Positions 30,411 through 42,340 of a DNA stretch of 64,000 nt are shown here, piece by piece. A program made the position numbers and the translations under genes. Each line of letters opens with the position of its first letter. The stretch's first letter is position 1. This DNA is from Lyophyllum atratum (lineage: Eukaryota > Basidiomycota > Agaricomycetes > Agaricales > Lyophyllaceae), in contig JACGCN010000025.1 in NCBI GenBank assembly GCA_014905825.1, forward strand, positions 1-64,000, written 5' to 3'. The notes below the pieces were generated by a model. It did no database searches. It saw only the letters and a list, made by a program, of their open reading frames with translations, and was not told where the DNA came from.

Positions 30411-33400
30411 ATGACCAAAGGATATCTAATGAACAGTCTCATCGAGAAGGCATGTTGAACTCTTCTATTGCTGAGTTACACGACGCTGAACACCATGCGG
30501 AATATTTCCAGATGCAGTCGCCTGACCAGGACTTTCGGTATGTCCGACTGCGACGCGTCCCTCCTCAAAATCACAATCCTTAGCACATTTCCATGATAGG
30601 TTTATGGGTCTCAACGACTTGATGACCGAGATCAAGCAGGATCAGACCTGCTTTCTTGGCGATGAAGCTGTAGAGACAAAGGTTCTGCATCAAGTATTGG
30701 CGCTTGTCGAAGATAAGATATCTGAAGTGAAGAATCAGGCTGTCAAATGGTACGCTCATTTCTGCTCTTGCAGTAATTAGGATAACGAGCATGCCACAGC
30801 CTAGGTCAACTGATCAAGATTATAAGACAACCACAGATGGAAACGGTGGTGGACAAGTTGATTGATTTCTCGGGTGGTCAGGACGAAGAGCTTCGTGACA
30901 TCTCAGGTCTCGGTGCGTCAAATACTTTCGAGTCCTTTAGACGTAGTCTAATCTCCCCACAGCGCTCAAGACGATCACGGCAGAATTGCCACCAGATGGC
31001 AAGGTCGCCGCCACTGCGTGTGCCAAGCTAACTCCAAAACTACTCGGTCAGATACAGAATGTAAGATCATTACTCTAACGTTGGTATGTGCTAACCTCTC
31101 CTTAGCCAAAAACGCCACCCGAGGCGCTCGTGGAAACGTTGTCGATTCTGTCCATCCTCATCAGCCGTTTCCCCGCTTTGCTCGCCAGCGCAACTTTCAG
31201 CCCGGAACCATTGACGGTGTTGGCTCCCCTTCTCTCCCATGCGCGTCCCGTTGTCAGGAAACGCGCCATAATCACGCTCTCTCAGTATATCCCTATATCG
31301 CGACCAGAGCTTTTCCACCACCTGCTACAGACGAACGTGCTCCCATTCCTTGACCCCTCTGTGAATATTGAGAAACAGAAAACGACAGTACATTTGGTGG
31401 CGGCAATAGCGCGTCATTCACCAGTGCAAATTGCTCCTGTCCTCACTCAGATCGTGCCTGGTATTTTGAAAGCTGTTCAGAGGGACGACGATGAGCTGCG
31501 CGAGGGCTCTCTTCAGGTAAGTTAGTGACTGTGAAAACATCTATGTCGTTCTGACACAAGGGGCAGGCACTCGAGGCCATCGTGCTGAGATGTCCCACCG
31601 AGGCTTCCCCATATCTAGAAGCTATCGTCCAGGTCGGAAACCAGTTCATCAAGTATGACCCCGTATGTGTAATCGTGAAGGAATGTAATCACTTATTGAC
31701 GCCATGTCTCTAGAATTATGCCGGCGACGATGAAGATGAAGAAATGGCCGACGAGGAGGAGGAGGACGAAGACGAGGCGGAGCTTGATGACGAGTGAGTT
31801 CTTAGCAAGGTATGTATATTTCCCAACTAACACTTTATTGAGGTACTCGGACGACGAGGACACCTCATATAAGATCCGCCGGTCTGCCACGAAGCTTCTC
31901 GCAGCGATCATTGGCACGCGCCCAGAGCTCCTTACTTCAATTTACAAGACCGTCTCTCCAGTTCTTATCTCTCGATTTGATGATCGTGAATCCACCGTCC
32001 GTCTGGAAGTTTGGGCTACCTATGTTATTCTCTTGAATCAGACGGCTCTCTATGGCGGTCTTCCTCAGAGTAAAGACGATCTCAGTCCCCGTGGAAAGCG
32101 TAAGCGCGATACGGAGATCATGGATGCCGAAGAAGGCCCATATAGTCTTCTGAAATCTCAGGTCCCTTCCCTTTCCAAGACGCTTCTTAGCCAGCTCAAA
32201 TCTGCCAAGACCCCACCCGCTACACTGCAAGCGGGCTTTCGCCTTCTCCATGCGTTGCTCACGGTATTGCCGGGGTGTCTATCCACCCAGGTCCAACCCG
32301 TCTTCTCCACGTCAAAGACGATCCTCTCTCAACCCCCTACCACGTCGACCTCCACTCTGCATCTCACCTGTCTCTCATTCCTTGCTCTGTTCGTCGCCAC
32401 GCACTCTCCTCTGACATTTGCCGGATCCCTTTCAATTATCACCCCGGTGTTGCTTAAGTCTCTGGGCGAGCGTCACCCCCGTATCGCTTCGGAGTCTTTC
32501 CGCGTATTCTCAGCTTTGCTGAATGCACTCAAGCCCGTCAAGGGGGCCGACTGGACGGACGCCGTCTACCAGCAGGCTGTCTCTAAATTGAGCAGCCACG
32601 ATACTGACGCAGAGGTGCGGGCTTGTGCAGAGGATTGTATTGCCGATCTGTGGATCTGCGCGACCGATGCTATGAAGAGCAATGGTGGCAGAGAGTGGGA
32701 GTCGATCTGTAGACCGACTGGCAAGACCGATGGGGCTGTTAGGGTTGTGACTAAAGTGGCGAAAGAGGTGTCCGTCAGTGATGCCTGGGTTAGCGGGTGC
32801 GTGGACTGGTTATTGAACCTGTTGAAGAAGAGTGGACGCAACGGCAAGCCCGAGATTTTCGTTGCCCTGGAGTATCTGCTTAGATCGTAAGTTCTTGTTT
32901 CTGACTCTTGTCTCGAACAACTTTGCTGACAACCTTTCAGTTATACTTCTGGTGTACCACCGGCTCTTGCACCCGCTCTGGTCGCCCAAGTCAAGCCTTA
33001 TATCTCAGTCTCCGATATCGCCCTACTATCGCATTCGTTGACTATCCTGGCCTATCTCCTGCAGTTCACACCAAGCGCTACCTTCCCCGAAGTAGAGAAA
33101 CATCTTTTGGCCGACATCTATCAGATCTCTCACTCACCACTCCTATCGCCCGTGGCTCTTGAGTCCCTGCTGGCCTTCTTCTCCGCCTTGGTACAGGCTG
33201 ATGATCAGATTTCGACTCACATCATCCCTAACTTGGTCATCTCCGTCGAGAGGGCACCGAAAGCTGAGGCTAGCCCTGCGAACGTCGCCAAATGCATTGC
33301 CCAGGTCGTGAAAAGCCAACACAATGTCGCTGCTGGAACTGTTGCGGAGTACTCCAAGCACCTCAAGGTAGGTCTAGTATCTACCTTAGATATCCGCGCT

Positions 33401-34959
33401 TACGCCTAATGCTATCCACCGCAGAAGTCCGCCAAAGCGAAGCCCTCGCTGGTCGTTTTGAGCCTCCTCATTATTGGCGAGCTTGGTCGCTTCATGTCAG
33501 TATCTTTCTCGTGTAGTTGAATGAATGCTGATGAGCGGCCGCAGTGATATGTCACTCCAGCACGATGTGTTTTCTAATGCAATTGACTACTTCGAGTCAG
33601 AGCAAGAAGAGCTCCGTGTTGCAGCTGCGTTTGCTGCAGGTGACTATCTTTGCCAGAGTTCGTCGATGTTTACTGACCTAATACCCCGCCCACAGGAAAT
33701 ATCGCCATTGGCAACCTCCAAAAGTTCCTTCCCGCCATTGTCAAATTGGTAGAGAGCGACCCGAAGAAGCGTTTACTGGCCCTCCATGCATTGAAAGAGG
33801 TAAAGTACTGACCTGATTCTTGAACCTCGCTGCTAACCGTCGACACAGGTCGTGACACATTGCTCCCATGGACAACTGGAAAACGTCGCCGATATGCTAT
33901 GGGTCCCCCTCTTCGAAAACTCTGAGAATTCCGAGGAGACGACGAGAAACGTGGCTGCAGCGTGTCTTGGCAAACTGGCAACGACGCACCCCTCGAGATA
34001 TTTGCCTCAGCTTCATGTAGGCCCTACATGGCTGTCGATAATGCCTTATCTGATCTGACGTGGTCGTTCTCCAGGCTCGTATCCGGGAACAGAGCGCCGC
34101 GACGAGGGCGACCGTCGTATCTGCAATCCGTTACACATTCGCGGATACGTCGCAGTCCTACGACGAACTTTTGGCGCCGTTGCTTGTCGATTTTCTCTCG
34201 TTGATGCTCGATTCGGACCTCGTAAGTCAACTGCTCAATGTCTTTTCACCTAGCACTGATTTACTATCTCTTCCCAGACTGTCCGTCGTCTAGCACTCTC
34301 GTCACTGAACTCGGCTGCTCGTACCAAGCCCCATCTAATCCGAGACCCTCTTCCCTCCCTCCTGCCAAGCCTATACGGCGAGACCGTCATCAACCCCGAT
34401 CTCATCCGCACAGTCCAAATGGGACCCTGGACGCACAAAGTCGACGATGGACTGGAGGCGCGCAAAACTGCTTACGAGACGATGTACACATTGGTCAGTC
34501 CCTCTTTCTCATCCAGGAACCAAAAAGAAACCAAGGGTAGAATGCTCACCCGGCTTCCTTCACTTTGCATAGCTCGATACGTGCCTCACCAAGCTCGATC
34601 TGCACGAATTCCTGGGCCGGGTTATCCCGGGTCTGTCGGACGATTCGGACGAGATCAAGGTGATCTCGCATATGCTGCTGTTCCGCCTTGCGCAGGTGGC
34701 GCCGGCGGCGGTGTCGCAGCGTCTTGACGAGGCGACGCCGCAGCTGGAGAAGACGATGAAGGGCGCGAACGTCACGAAGGACACTGTCAAGCAGGATCTG
34801 GAGCGGGCGGCGGAGTTGCAGAGGAGCGCGCTGCGTGCTGTGGTTGCGCTGAGCAACATCGGGGCGGGGGTGTCTCCGCGCTTTGATGCGTTTGTGGAGG
34901 ATCTTAAGAAGGGCACGCAGTGGGGCCCGGAGTTCAGGGAGTTGCTTGCTGCTCATTGA
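30411..34959 (+). CDS. CAND1: CAND1/TIP120, cullin-associated NEDD8-dissociated protein
   Basis: Exchange factor for substrate receptors of cullin-RING ubiquitin ligases; it wraps unneddylated cullins. The spliced protein is about 1,200 residues of HEAT repeats, the family length. It opens MTKGYLMNSLIEK, then after a GC-AG intron (30450-30511) MQSPDQDFRFMGLNDLMTEI, matching the N-terminus of animal CAND1. Further family segments: NQAVKCLGQLIKI, LRDISGLALKTITAELP, RKRAIITLSQYIP, the acidic insert DDEDEEMADEEEEDEDEAEL, YKIRRSATKLLAAII, SLPSLLPSLYGET, MGPWTHKVDDGLEARKTAYE and SHMLLFRLAQVAP. The neighbourhood of the last three is the C-terminal cullin-clasping part. About 17 introns; the tail ends ELLAAH. 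No break is seen. It shares nothing obvious with neighbours. Confidence 0.96.
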
Positions 34960-35165
34960 TTTCTCGATGCACCCGCCGTGTTGTGTGAATCGTGATTGCT
35001 GTCCTGCTACTAATAAACGTTTGTATACACTTCATACCCCTCCTGTATCCATATCGACTTGGCACCCTCTAAACAAATGACGATGAGGACTTCCGTGTGC
35101 GCTGATGTATAGTACATGCAAGATGCGTAAAGTACGTCTGTGTAGTGTGTGCTTAGTATGTGTGG

Positions 35166-35206
35166 AAGGTAAGTACTCTACTATGGAGGGTAAGTACTCT
35201 ACTAGA
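35166..35206. repeat. short tandem repeat
   Basis: The sequence GGTAAGTACTCTACTA occurs twice in a row with a 5-6 bp spacer in the 296-bp gap between the convergent CAND1 and proline dehydrogenase genes. Confidence 0.5.
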
Positions 35207-35255
35207 CCGGAATGATAGCAATGTAGTGAGTGGGGCGATAGGCGCGATGAAACAA

Positions 35256-37351
35256 TTACTCCTTGGAAAACCAGGACCCAAACAATCTCTTCTTGATCTC
35301 AGCTGCTGCGCGTTTTCGTTCTTTCCCAGCCATACCCTCTCCAAGAACGGATTTGTTCTCAATAGCGCGGCGGCTGAGGTATGGCATTACCTACATGAAT
35401 GTCAGCACGAGGAGGAAGTGGGGATATGGATATGAAAATAGGACGTACATCGGCAAGGGCACCGTAAGGCACGTATCTGGGAAGGTTATCAGCAAGGTGT
35501 ACAGTACCATTTCGTCGGGGTATATGGGTTCAACGTACTTGATGATTAGAGGGCTATTCGAAGCCGTCGAGTTCACCAAATGGTTCGTAAGATCGTCATG
35601 CATCCCTACAGCCGCGCATCAGCCAAAATCATCCACGCACCCAAAAGGTACTTGAAGACGCACCGTACAACTGCCCGATCGTCACCCTCTCTGTGACGTC
35701 ATCGGGCAGCAACACCAGGTTGTCCTCCTTGGGACCTTTGACCGCCAGTCCGGCTTTGACCAACTCCGCCAGGATCAACTCACAGCTCTCCCAATTATGC
35801 GTCCCGAAGAGCACACCGACCGCCGGGGTCCGCGCGTCCACGTCCGCCTTGACAGAACGAATGAGCATGCGCACACACTCGTTGTAGCACGCGTCCGTCT
35901 CGGGTTTCGTGCGCCACACGGGTGGCGGGGCGTCTGGGGAGAGGGATAGGGAGGGCTGGTGCAAGAGACGCGCGTGGTGGGAGGCGAGTTCGTGGGGGTG
36001 GTAGGCGCCGCGGACGAGCTTGACGCCGAGGGCGTAGTTGCCTGCTTTGGCGTCGGCGAGGGATTGGGCGAGGTGTGCTGGTGTGCTGGGGGGACGAGGA
36101 CGGGAGGGGGAGGCGTGTTAGTAGCTAGTATGGTGGGGAGGGGGACGGGGAGGGGGACGGACCGTTGGAGGTAGGCTTGGTAGGTTCCGTAGATGAGGGG
36201 CTGGACGGCGGAGGTGTCGGGGTTCTTGTTCTTGTTCTTGTGAGAGGGCAGCTGGTTGAATTGGCGGGTGAGAGAGAGGGTGAGGGCGTCGATGGCGGGT
36301 TGGTACCAGCTGTACTCGGCGTCGACGATGATCTTGATGCCGCGTTCTTTGGCATGGGTGCATATCCTTACCAGACTGGCGTGCAGCTCGCGGAGGGATG
36401 TGATGTCTTCAGCAGTTAGCGCGTTAGGTCCTTGGGGGGTCGAAGGGAGAGGCTGGTTGAGGATGTCGAGATCCGATGAATGGGCGCATCCGGGAAAGGG
36501 AATTGCGGAGTTTGGACGGGTGGTAAGGACGTGCGAGGATAGTTTGATTAGGGCCTGTGAGTCTGGTAATAGCGCGCTCTGGTACGGAAGTCAGTACAAA
36601 AACTATTGCAACGAGAGGGAGGCGAACCATTTTGACTGCCACCCAGGTCTTTCGGCCGGTGCGGAGCTTGCCCGAGATGCCATCCTCGAAATCGGCTGCG
36701 ACGTCAATACAGTGAACCATTTCGTCAACGATCTCTCTGTGCGGGGACACATCTGCCTGTTTGGCCTTGTGAGATGACGCCGTGGCTTCAGCCTCGTCGA
36801 CTTCGACCGAATAGGCAAACAGGGCACCCTTGTTTGTCGCTCGGAGCTTGTACAGCAACGGAAGAGTCTTCTGCGCCGTGTCACCGCCTACGAACTGTCA
36901 GAACTCAGTCCCATTCAACAACGCCGGACGTCAGGGTCATAACAAGGCGTACTTGGTCAAAGAACGTGATCCGGACGAACGTCTCCGCAATCCAGCTAAT
37001 CCCAGGTAGGGTCGCGAGCTGCAGTAGCCTCGGGGAGTTATCGACTAGTGCTGGGATGGAACACATGGTGTAGACGGCGTAGGTCCGGAGGAGGGCGCCG
37101 AGGGACATTTCCTTGGTTTCGTCGGGTGCTACGGCGTCGGCGTGGATGATGGAGGTGTAGAATGGTGAGAGCCCCAAGGCGAGCAGGACGCCGCCTGTGA
37201 CTAGACCGAGCCTTCGTTTGGTAGAGGTTCCCGTGGCATGTGTGCTAGCATTGCGCCATGGGATTCGTGGAATAGAACTTGTCCTGCCCGAGGTTGGACG
37301 TAGTACCTGGAAGAGGGATGATCTGGTAAGACTCCTGGGGGCTCTTAACAT
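35256..37351 (-). CDS. PUT1: proline dehydrogenase (proline oxidase), mitochondrial
   Basis: FAD enzyme that oxidises proline to pyrroline-5-carboxylate in the mitochondrion, first step of proline catabolism. Start at 37351 (MLRAPRSLTRSSLFQVLR): the Arg/Ser-rich, acid-free leader is a mitochondrial targeting sequence, followed by a hydrophobic stretch LGLVTGGVLLALGLSPF. Family segments in order: FVRITFFDQFVGGDTA, KIIVDAEYSWYQPAID, PLIYGTYQAYLQ, GVKLVRGAYHPHE (TIM-barrel strand with substrate/FAD contacts), GVLFGTHNWESC, VPYGALAD, and the RRAIEN signature before the C-terminal FSKE. About 540 residues, roughly eight introns. A charged insert (KNKNKNPDTS) sits before YGTYQAYL. Divergent from BCP1 across 202 bp. 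Confidence 0.93.
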
Positions 37352-37553
37352 CAAAGAAGTGCGTGTGAGCAGAGCAGGAGGGTGGACATTTAATAAGAGG
37401 TGTTCACGGATCTTATCATACTAATAGCGAGGGAGAACGGATCTTGAGAGGCTGATTTGAGGTGGGCGTACTAAAGTTGAGCCAAGTGTATTTCCGGTGA
37501 TTCCGAAGCGAGGAATTCAATTCCGCATCAGGACTTGTTATCTTTTCTATCCC

Positions 37554-38656
37554 ATGTCCAAACGCAAACAATCTGCTGCAGACGACTCGGACGACTCCTC
37601 GTCGGACGTCGTATGTCGATTTCTTCATTTCAGAGACTTCCCACTCACTGAGGTGCACCCAGTAGTCTCTAATCGATGTCGACTTTGATTTCTTCGATCC
37701 AAATCCCGCAGTGGACTATCAGGCGCTGAAGCGGCTGCTTGGGCAGCTGTTCCAGAGGGATGCAGACATCTTCCAGCTCCACGAGCTTTCTGAGCTCATC
37801 TTGAGCCAGCCGACGGTGGGCACCACGATAAAAACCGACGGGATTGAGAGCGATCCATACGCTTTTCTCACTGTGCTGAATATGCACGTTCATCATGTGA
37901 GCATAGGCTATCTCTATCTCACTAGGAATTGTCTCAACCAGGTGATCAGGAACATCCCTCGATAAAGGCAATCGCCAACTACGCCCTGCAGAAGTCGTCA
38001 GCCGACCCTGCGTTCCACGCGACGCTGCAGGCCCTGTTCTCCCAGAATCAGGCCCATATTGGATTCGTCTTTTGCGAGCGCCTTATCAACATGCCCGTCC
38101 AAGTTATCCCACCGATGTACAACATGCTGGCTAAAGAACTGCAGTGGGCCATAGACGACGTGCGTCCCCTCATCGAATGTCGAGGATCTGCGTTTGTCTA
38201 ATACCTCCCGTAGAACGAGCCATACACGTTCAGCCATTACCTATTCATCTCACGGACATACCACCTAACCCAAGACGAGGAATCCGCCCTCCTCAACTCC
38301 GCCCCGCACGCCAAAGCCCAGCCCTCCTCAAAAAAGTCAAAAAAGGCCACGACGACGCAGCCCATACCTGCGTCCGCGCCGGACGGGATCTACCCATACC
38401 ACCCCGAGGACGAGTATATCAAGCTGGTGCGTCCCCTTTCCTTTAAATCTTGTGTGGTGGGGAGAGCGTGACGCCTGACGCTTGGGTGTGGTAGGCTTCG
38501 GTGCATTCGGTGGACTACCAGTTTACGACGGCGGCGGAACCACGGGATAAGGATTCGTTTGGGCTTGATACAAGGGGGCGTATGATGCTGGTGCCTGCGG
38601 ATAGGTTCGGGGAGTTGGTTGCGCAGATGAATGAAGTGTACGCTCCTCCTAGTTGA
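37554..38656 (+). CDS. BCP1: BCP1 (BCCIP-family nuclear/ribosome biogenesis protein)
   Basis: In yeast Bcp1 escorts ribosomal protein uL14 (Rpl23) and supports nuclear export of Mss4; the animal relative is BCCIP. Five exons (37554-37610, 37666-37896, 37950-38159, 38214-38426, 38495-38656) total 873 nt, 290 residues, a typical length. Features: an acidic start (MSKRKQSAADDSDDSSSD), the family core VDFDFFDPNPAVDYQALKRL, TVGTTIKTDGIESDPYAFLT, IGFVFCERLINMPVQV and PPMYNMLAKEL, then FSHYLFISRTYHL with a Lys/Ser-rich insert, then the end FGLDTRGRMMLVPADRF. All introns GT-AG. It divides a 202-bp promoter with proline dehydrogenase. Confidence 0.94.
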
Positions 38657-38876
38657 TTACGTGAATATATATGACCTTGGATGGATCACACTCCCACTCG
38701 AGAATCGTCGTTCTAACTTCAGGCCAGGAATTACCTCATTCGTTTTTTGACTGACATGAACCCAAAATAGCACATCCTTAACCCCTCCACAACGAAAAGG
38801 CCAGTCAGCCACACCCTTCTTCCTCTCCTCAGACCAGCCACCTGTTCCTTCCTCGCTCTTCCAGATCACCACCACC

Positions 38877-39534
38877 ATGCCGCCCGCCCCCTCCAAACCC
38901 CGCTCCTCCCTCCCCACCAAGCGCGCCTCCACCGCCTCACATCTCTCCGACAACCTATCCAAGGAGCTCATCCGCGTGCAAAAAGCCACACACGTCATCC
39001 GGCAGAAAACGCTCAAGATCCTGGAGACGAAGGGCCGCCTGAGGAAGAGGGTGGCGTTCTCGCTGCATGCGCATGGGCATGGGGATCTCGATGGTGCGTC
39101 TCTGTTCTCTGTTCTCTTCGATGTGAACTTGGGAAGCTCATTATTGGGACAGTGTTGCTGGCGGCTGGGGTGAAGGCACAGCAGAAAAGGAAGGCGGCGG
39201 GGGTGAGGAGGCTTAAGCGAAGGGATTCGGGGGGTGCGGCTGGGCGGGCGGGTAGTGGGAGCCCTGTGAAACGCCGTGGTGAGGACGCATCGGGCGATGG
39301 TTTCTCATACCAAGACTGATGATAGGCTTTTTTCAGCTGGGATCTCGGGGGGCGAGGAGGCTGACCACGGCGTTAGTACGAATACGAAGGTCGTCGCGGG
39401 GACCGGTGAGTGGAGGTGTATGATTATTACTGTGTGTTATTGACGTTTGCACAGCAATCCCTCGGTCGATCCACGCGATGTCGACGAGGAGCTCATTGAA
39501 ACTCGGTTCTTTTTCTTTCGAGGTGTCTGGATGA
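38877..39534 (+). CDS. small basic hypothetical protein
   Basis: Four exons (38877-39093, 39153-39278, 39337-39405, 39455-39534) keep one frame: 492 nt, 163 residues. The N-terminus is Pro/Ser/Lys-rich (MPPAPSKPRSSLPTKRAS), followed by a likely amphipathic helix (LSKELIRVQKATHVIRQKTLKIL) and a basic segment KAQQKRKAAGVRRLKRR that could bind nucleic acid or serve as a nuclear signal. No domain is recognised. Consistent GT-AG junctions and exon arithmetic support a real gene; the last two exons are less certain. Confidence 0.55.
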
Positions 39535-40095
39535 TTTTTCTGTGCTGTCTGTGTGTGTATGATTCTAGTTCATGGCGGTTTGAGTCTGTACTTTGGTGGG
39601 CGTTTGTACGTTTTCGGGAGGTTGTATCTATTCTAGGTTAATGGGACTAAATAACGCGTCGGCTTTGTCGTCGACGCGAATCCACGGCTATTATTTTTTC
39701 GGTGAGTATTGAAGACGACTCTCTAAGAATTGTCGGACACTTGGCGCAACAATTTAGTCGCCGTTATGGACTCTGAGACTTGACATGCTTGATATTTACT
39801 AGACTGAGAGCTACCGAGAGGCAAGTCGTTCACGATCATGAGATGCAGTCGAAGGCAGTCGAGCCTCGAGGAAGATGTACGGAGTTATAGTTATGTATAG
39901 TTTTCGTACCCACCATTTCACGCGACCGGGACTTGACCCATGCAAAACCGCATAGCCAATACTCTATGTACGCCAAAAAACCACCATTTATCAAGTAGCT
40001 CTTTGCTTTGCGTCTCTTCTACATTGAAATTCTCCTCCACACTCGGTACAAAACCGCGTGACCAGCACCAAAGGTCCGTGCGCATTCCCCCATCC
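39535..40095. other. intergenic upstream of candidate U1 RNA
   Basis: No protein gene is recognised. It carries 3' sequence of the basic-protein gene and the upstream control region of the snRNA candidate. Confidence 0.45.
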
Positions 40096-40103
40096 TATAA
40101 AAG
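40096..40103 (+). promoter_or_regulatory. TATA box for candidate U1 snRNA
   Basis: TATAAAAG begins 33 bp before the predicted RNA 5' end at 40129, the expected distance for an RNA polymerase II start. Confidence 0.65.
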
Positions 40104-40128
40104 CCACCCTCCGACACCGGAACACCTC

Positions 40129-40306
40129 ATACTTACCTTGATGGCATAAGCCCCTTCACCTACCCGGGTTTGTGGGCCGTGAAGACTCTCCATAGCACGG
40201 CGACCCTGTCCATACAGGGAGTGTTTGCGGCTTGTATGGGCTTCGGCTCATGCACCGTCTCAATATTTTCCAGTCCCGCTCCGGCCACTCTGGCTGGGCG
40301 GGCGCT
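40129..40306 (+). ncRNA. candidate U1 spliceosomal snRNA
   Basis: The predicted RNA starts AUACUUACCUU, the invariant U1 5' end that pairs with 5' splice sites (GUAAGU). It lies 33 bp downstream of a TATA box. Downstream, hairpins follow in the usual order: one closed by CCCUGU-CCAU-ACAGGG (about 40204-40223), one with a UUCG tetraloop (GUAUGGGC-UUCG-GCUCAUGC, about 40237-40256), then a single-stranded AAUAUUUUCC at 40262-40271 in the place of the Sm site, then a strong terminal stem (CCCGC, CGGCCA with UGGCUGG, GCGGG) ending near 40303. Length of about 175 nt is near the standard for U1. The Sm site is not the classic AUUUUUG, and I did not derive the whole cloverleaf, hence moderate confidence. 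Confidence 0.7.
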
Positions 40307-40745
40307 CTTTTTTGCTTTTGGCGCGGGCTAACCCTAACCTCAAGCCTAGGGCTCTTAAATAGTCTGCCTCGCACTTGTAAAGTTGTACTACTACTTCGTC
40401 TTGGATCGCAAAATGTGAATGAAACTCGCTTTCGAAGAGATTGGCTTATTACTCAACAAAGCCCAAAATGTTCATGTGTTTCTGATTCCTCTCATATTAT
40501 TATTTCTTGGTGAGAATGGTGAACCTTCCCCACAACGAGTTGACGATGCTGTACATGATCCAAAGATTGTGTATTCGTCGATAAGATGGCAGAGTGCTTT
40601 TGGAAGACGAGTCCTCAAGACATGGAGATGAGTGAATTGTCTTATATATCTATTTTGGTTTCTCGATTCGTACTCCTCGCCATGACACATTTGTTGGGTC
40701 GGGTCAAGAATATGATATCGCTCCACCAAAGTACTACAGATTCCC
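40307..40745. other. intergenic, nothing recognised
   Basis: About 440 bp between the snRNA candidate and the 3' end of the F-box gene. A T-rich run follows the RNA at 40308-40313. No gene is supported. Confidence 0.45.
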
Positions 40746-42032
40746 TCACTCAACAATGATAGTCTTGTACGGCCGACTGTTACGTGTCAGTACCACACGC
40801 TTCTTTGGTCCATTCGTATCCACTGGTGGGAGAGCTCGTAGAACGGCTTGAGCTCGCTTTCTCAACTCACGAACACGGACGGACACACGATTTGCATTGG
40901 GATGGCTTCCCATTTCCAACTCGATCGAAGATAGGTTCGGAAACTGCGACAGTTGGCGTATTACATCCTGAAGTACAGGGTGCCACATCAGAATACGTAC
41001 TTAAGAAAAGAACATCCACATACCGTTGTCAGCGAAGGGTTACACACATTAAGAGTTATGTGGCGAGTCTTTGGGAGGCCTTTTATCATATCTGCGAGGG
41101 GCATGGACCAAGTCATCAGTGCACGGCTGGAGATTTTGGACAACCGTTGTATACCTTCCATGAATGGGTACTTCGAGTCCGAGTAGTCTACGTGCTCGAA
41201 ACCACGCAGTTCTGTGACTTCGTGACAATTCATAACCACTTTCTCCAGCATGGACATATGCCATCCGAGTGAACGAATTTTGATAAACCGCGCACCAGGA
41301 AAAGAATGCAAAATGTCTTCTCCAATAAGGCTAGGAACCACAAGTGTGTGGACGGAAGAAAATTGTTTCCCACGGAAGGCATTCCTGACGTTGGAATAGA
41401 TGCCAGTGGAATAGATGCCAGTGCGATAGTCGTAGTTCATTTCAAGCAACTGGACAGTGTGTAGGTTCGGGAAAAGCTCCAAGCAGCGAACCAGTTCCAC
41501 CATCACGCGATCACTGGAAACGTCGCTAAGTCGGACATTGACAATTCTAAGGGAGCAACTGTGAGTCCTTATCCCGGCTACTGAAGCTGATTAGAGATTT
41601 AACATACTTGACGTAAGCTGCAAGTGAAGGATCCCGTATGGTGACAATCTCGAGCTGGCGGACAAGCTCCGTCGCGAAGTATCTTTTGCATGACGCCAGC
41701 TGGCTAGCGGACTTGTTTTTCGGCCTCTTCCTTGTAGTGACGCAGACCTCGATCCTCTGCCATGACAATGGAAGAAACATGCTTCGTAGTGAGCGACACG
41801 TCTGCGAGAGTGCCCGACAAAGCTCCGGGCGGTCCAGATATGAGGTGGAGTACATATCGTCCCCAACTATTGGGATGGGAACAGTAGGAAAGTAGGAGAT
41901 GGTTTCCAAGAGGAGCTCTACTGGAAGGGCAGGAAGTCCAGTCGTGTTGACGGGGCCCGCAAGGACGGCACGCTGGTGAGCAAGGGGTTCCTCTCGCGAA
42001 GGTCCTTTTCTAGAACGTGTTCGGGGCGCCAT
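40746..42032 (-). CDS. F-box protein
   Basis: Probable substrate receptor of an SCF ubiquitin ligase; such genes are strongly expanded in Agaricomycetes. Start at 42032 (MAPRTRSRKG). An F-box lies at about residues 33-85: LPALPVELLLETISYFP, RALSQTCRSLRSMFLPLSW. Two introns are needed: one near 41545-41610 joining AAYVK to IVNVRLSDV, and one near 40985-41045 joining SLTT to DVIRQLSQFPNLSSIEL. The remaining ~290 residues have leucine-rich-repeat-like spacing (CLELFPNLHTVQLLEMN, VHTLVVPSLIGEDIL), typical of this group. A 12-nt tandem duplication gives YSTGIYSTGIYSN. The target is unknown. Divergent from the MYND gene across 308 bp. Confidence 0.85.
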
Positions 42033-42340
42033 AATCCGTCTTACTTGAGTGATGCGTTCCAGCTGAGTGCTTGCGTACAGTGGTAGGTCACAAGACGTTC
42101 TGACGTGTCGCTGTTTGTTGAACGTTGAACGTTAAGCGTAGGGGCCGGGCTGGGTTTGACTCGGAATCAGAAACGCCCGTGACAATTCGACGCGTGATGT
42201 GTGACCGCTCGTAATTGTTACATGGGAGCACAAGGGCGAAGATAAGATAAGATCGAGCCATATACAATTATGTGACCCGAGTATCAGCCTGAGTAGGCCT
42301 GAGTCTCAGACAAATACGTTCCCTTTTGCTCCGAACAACC

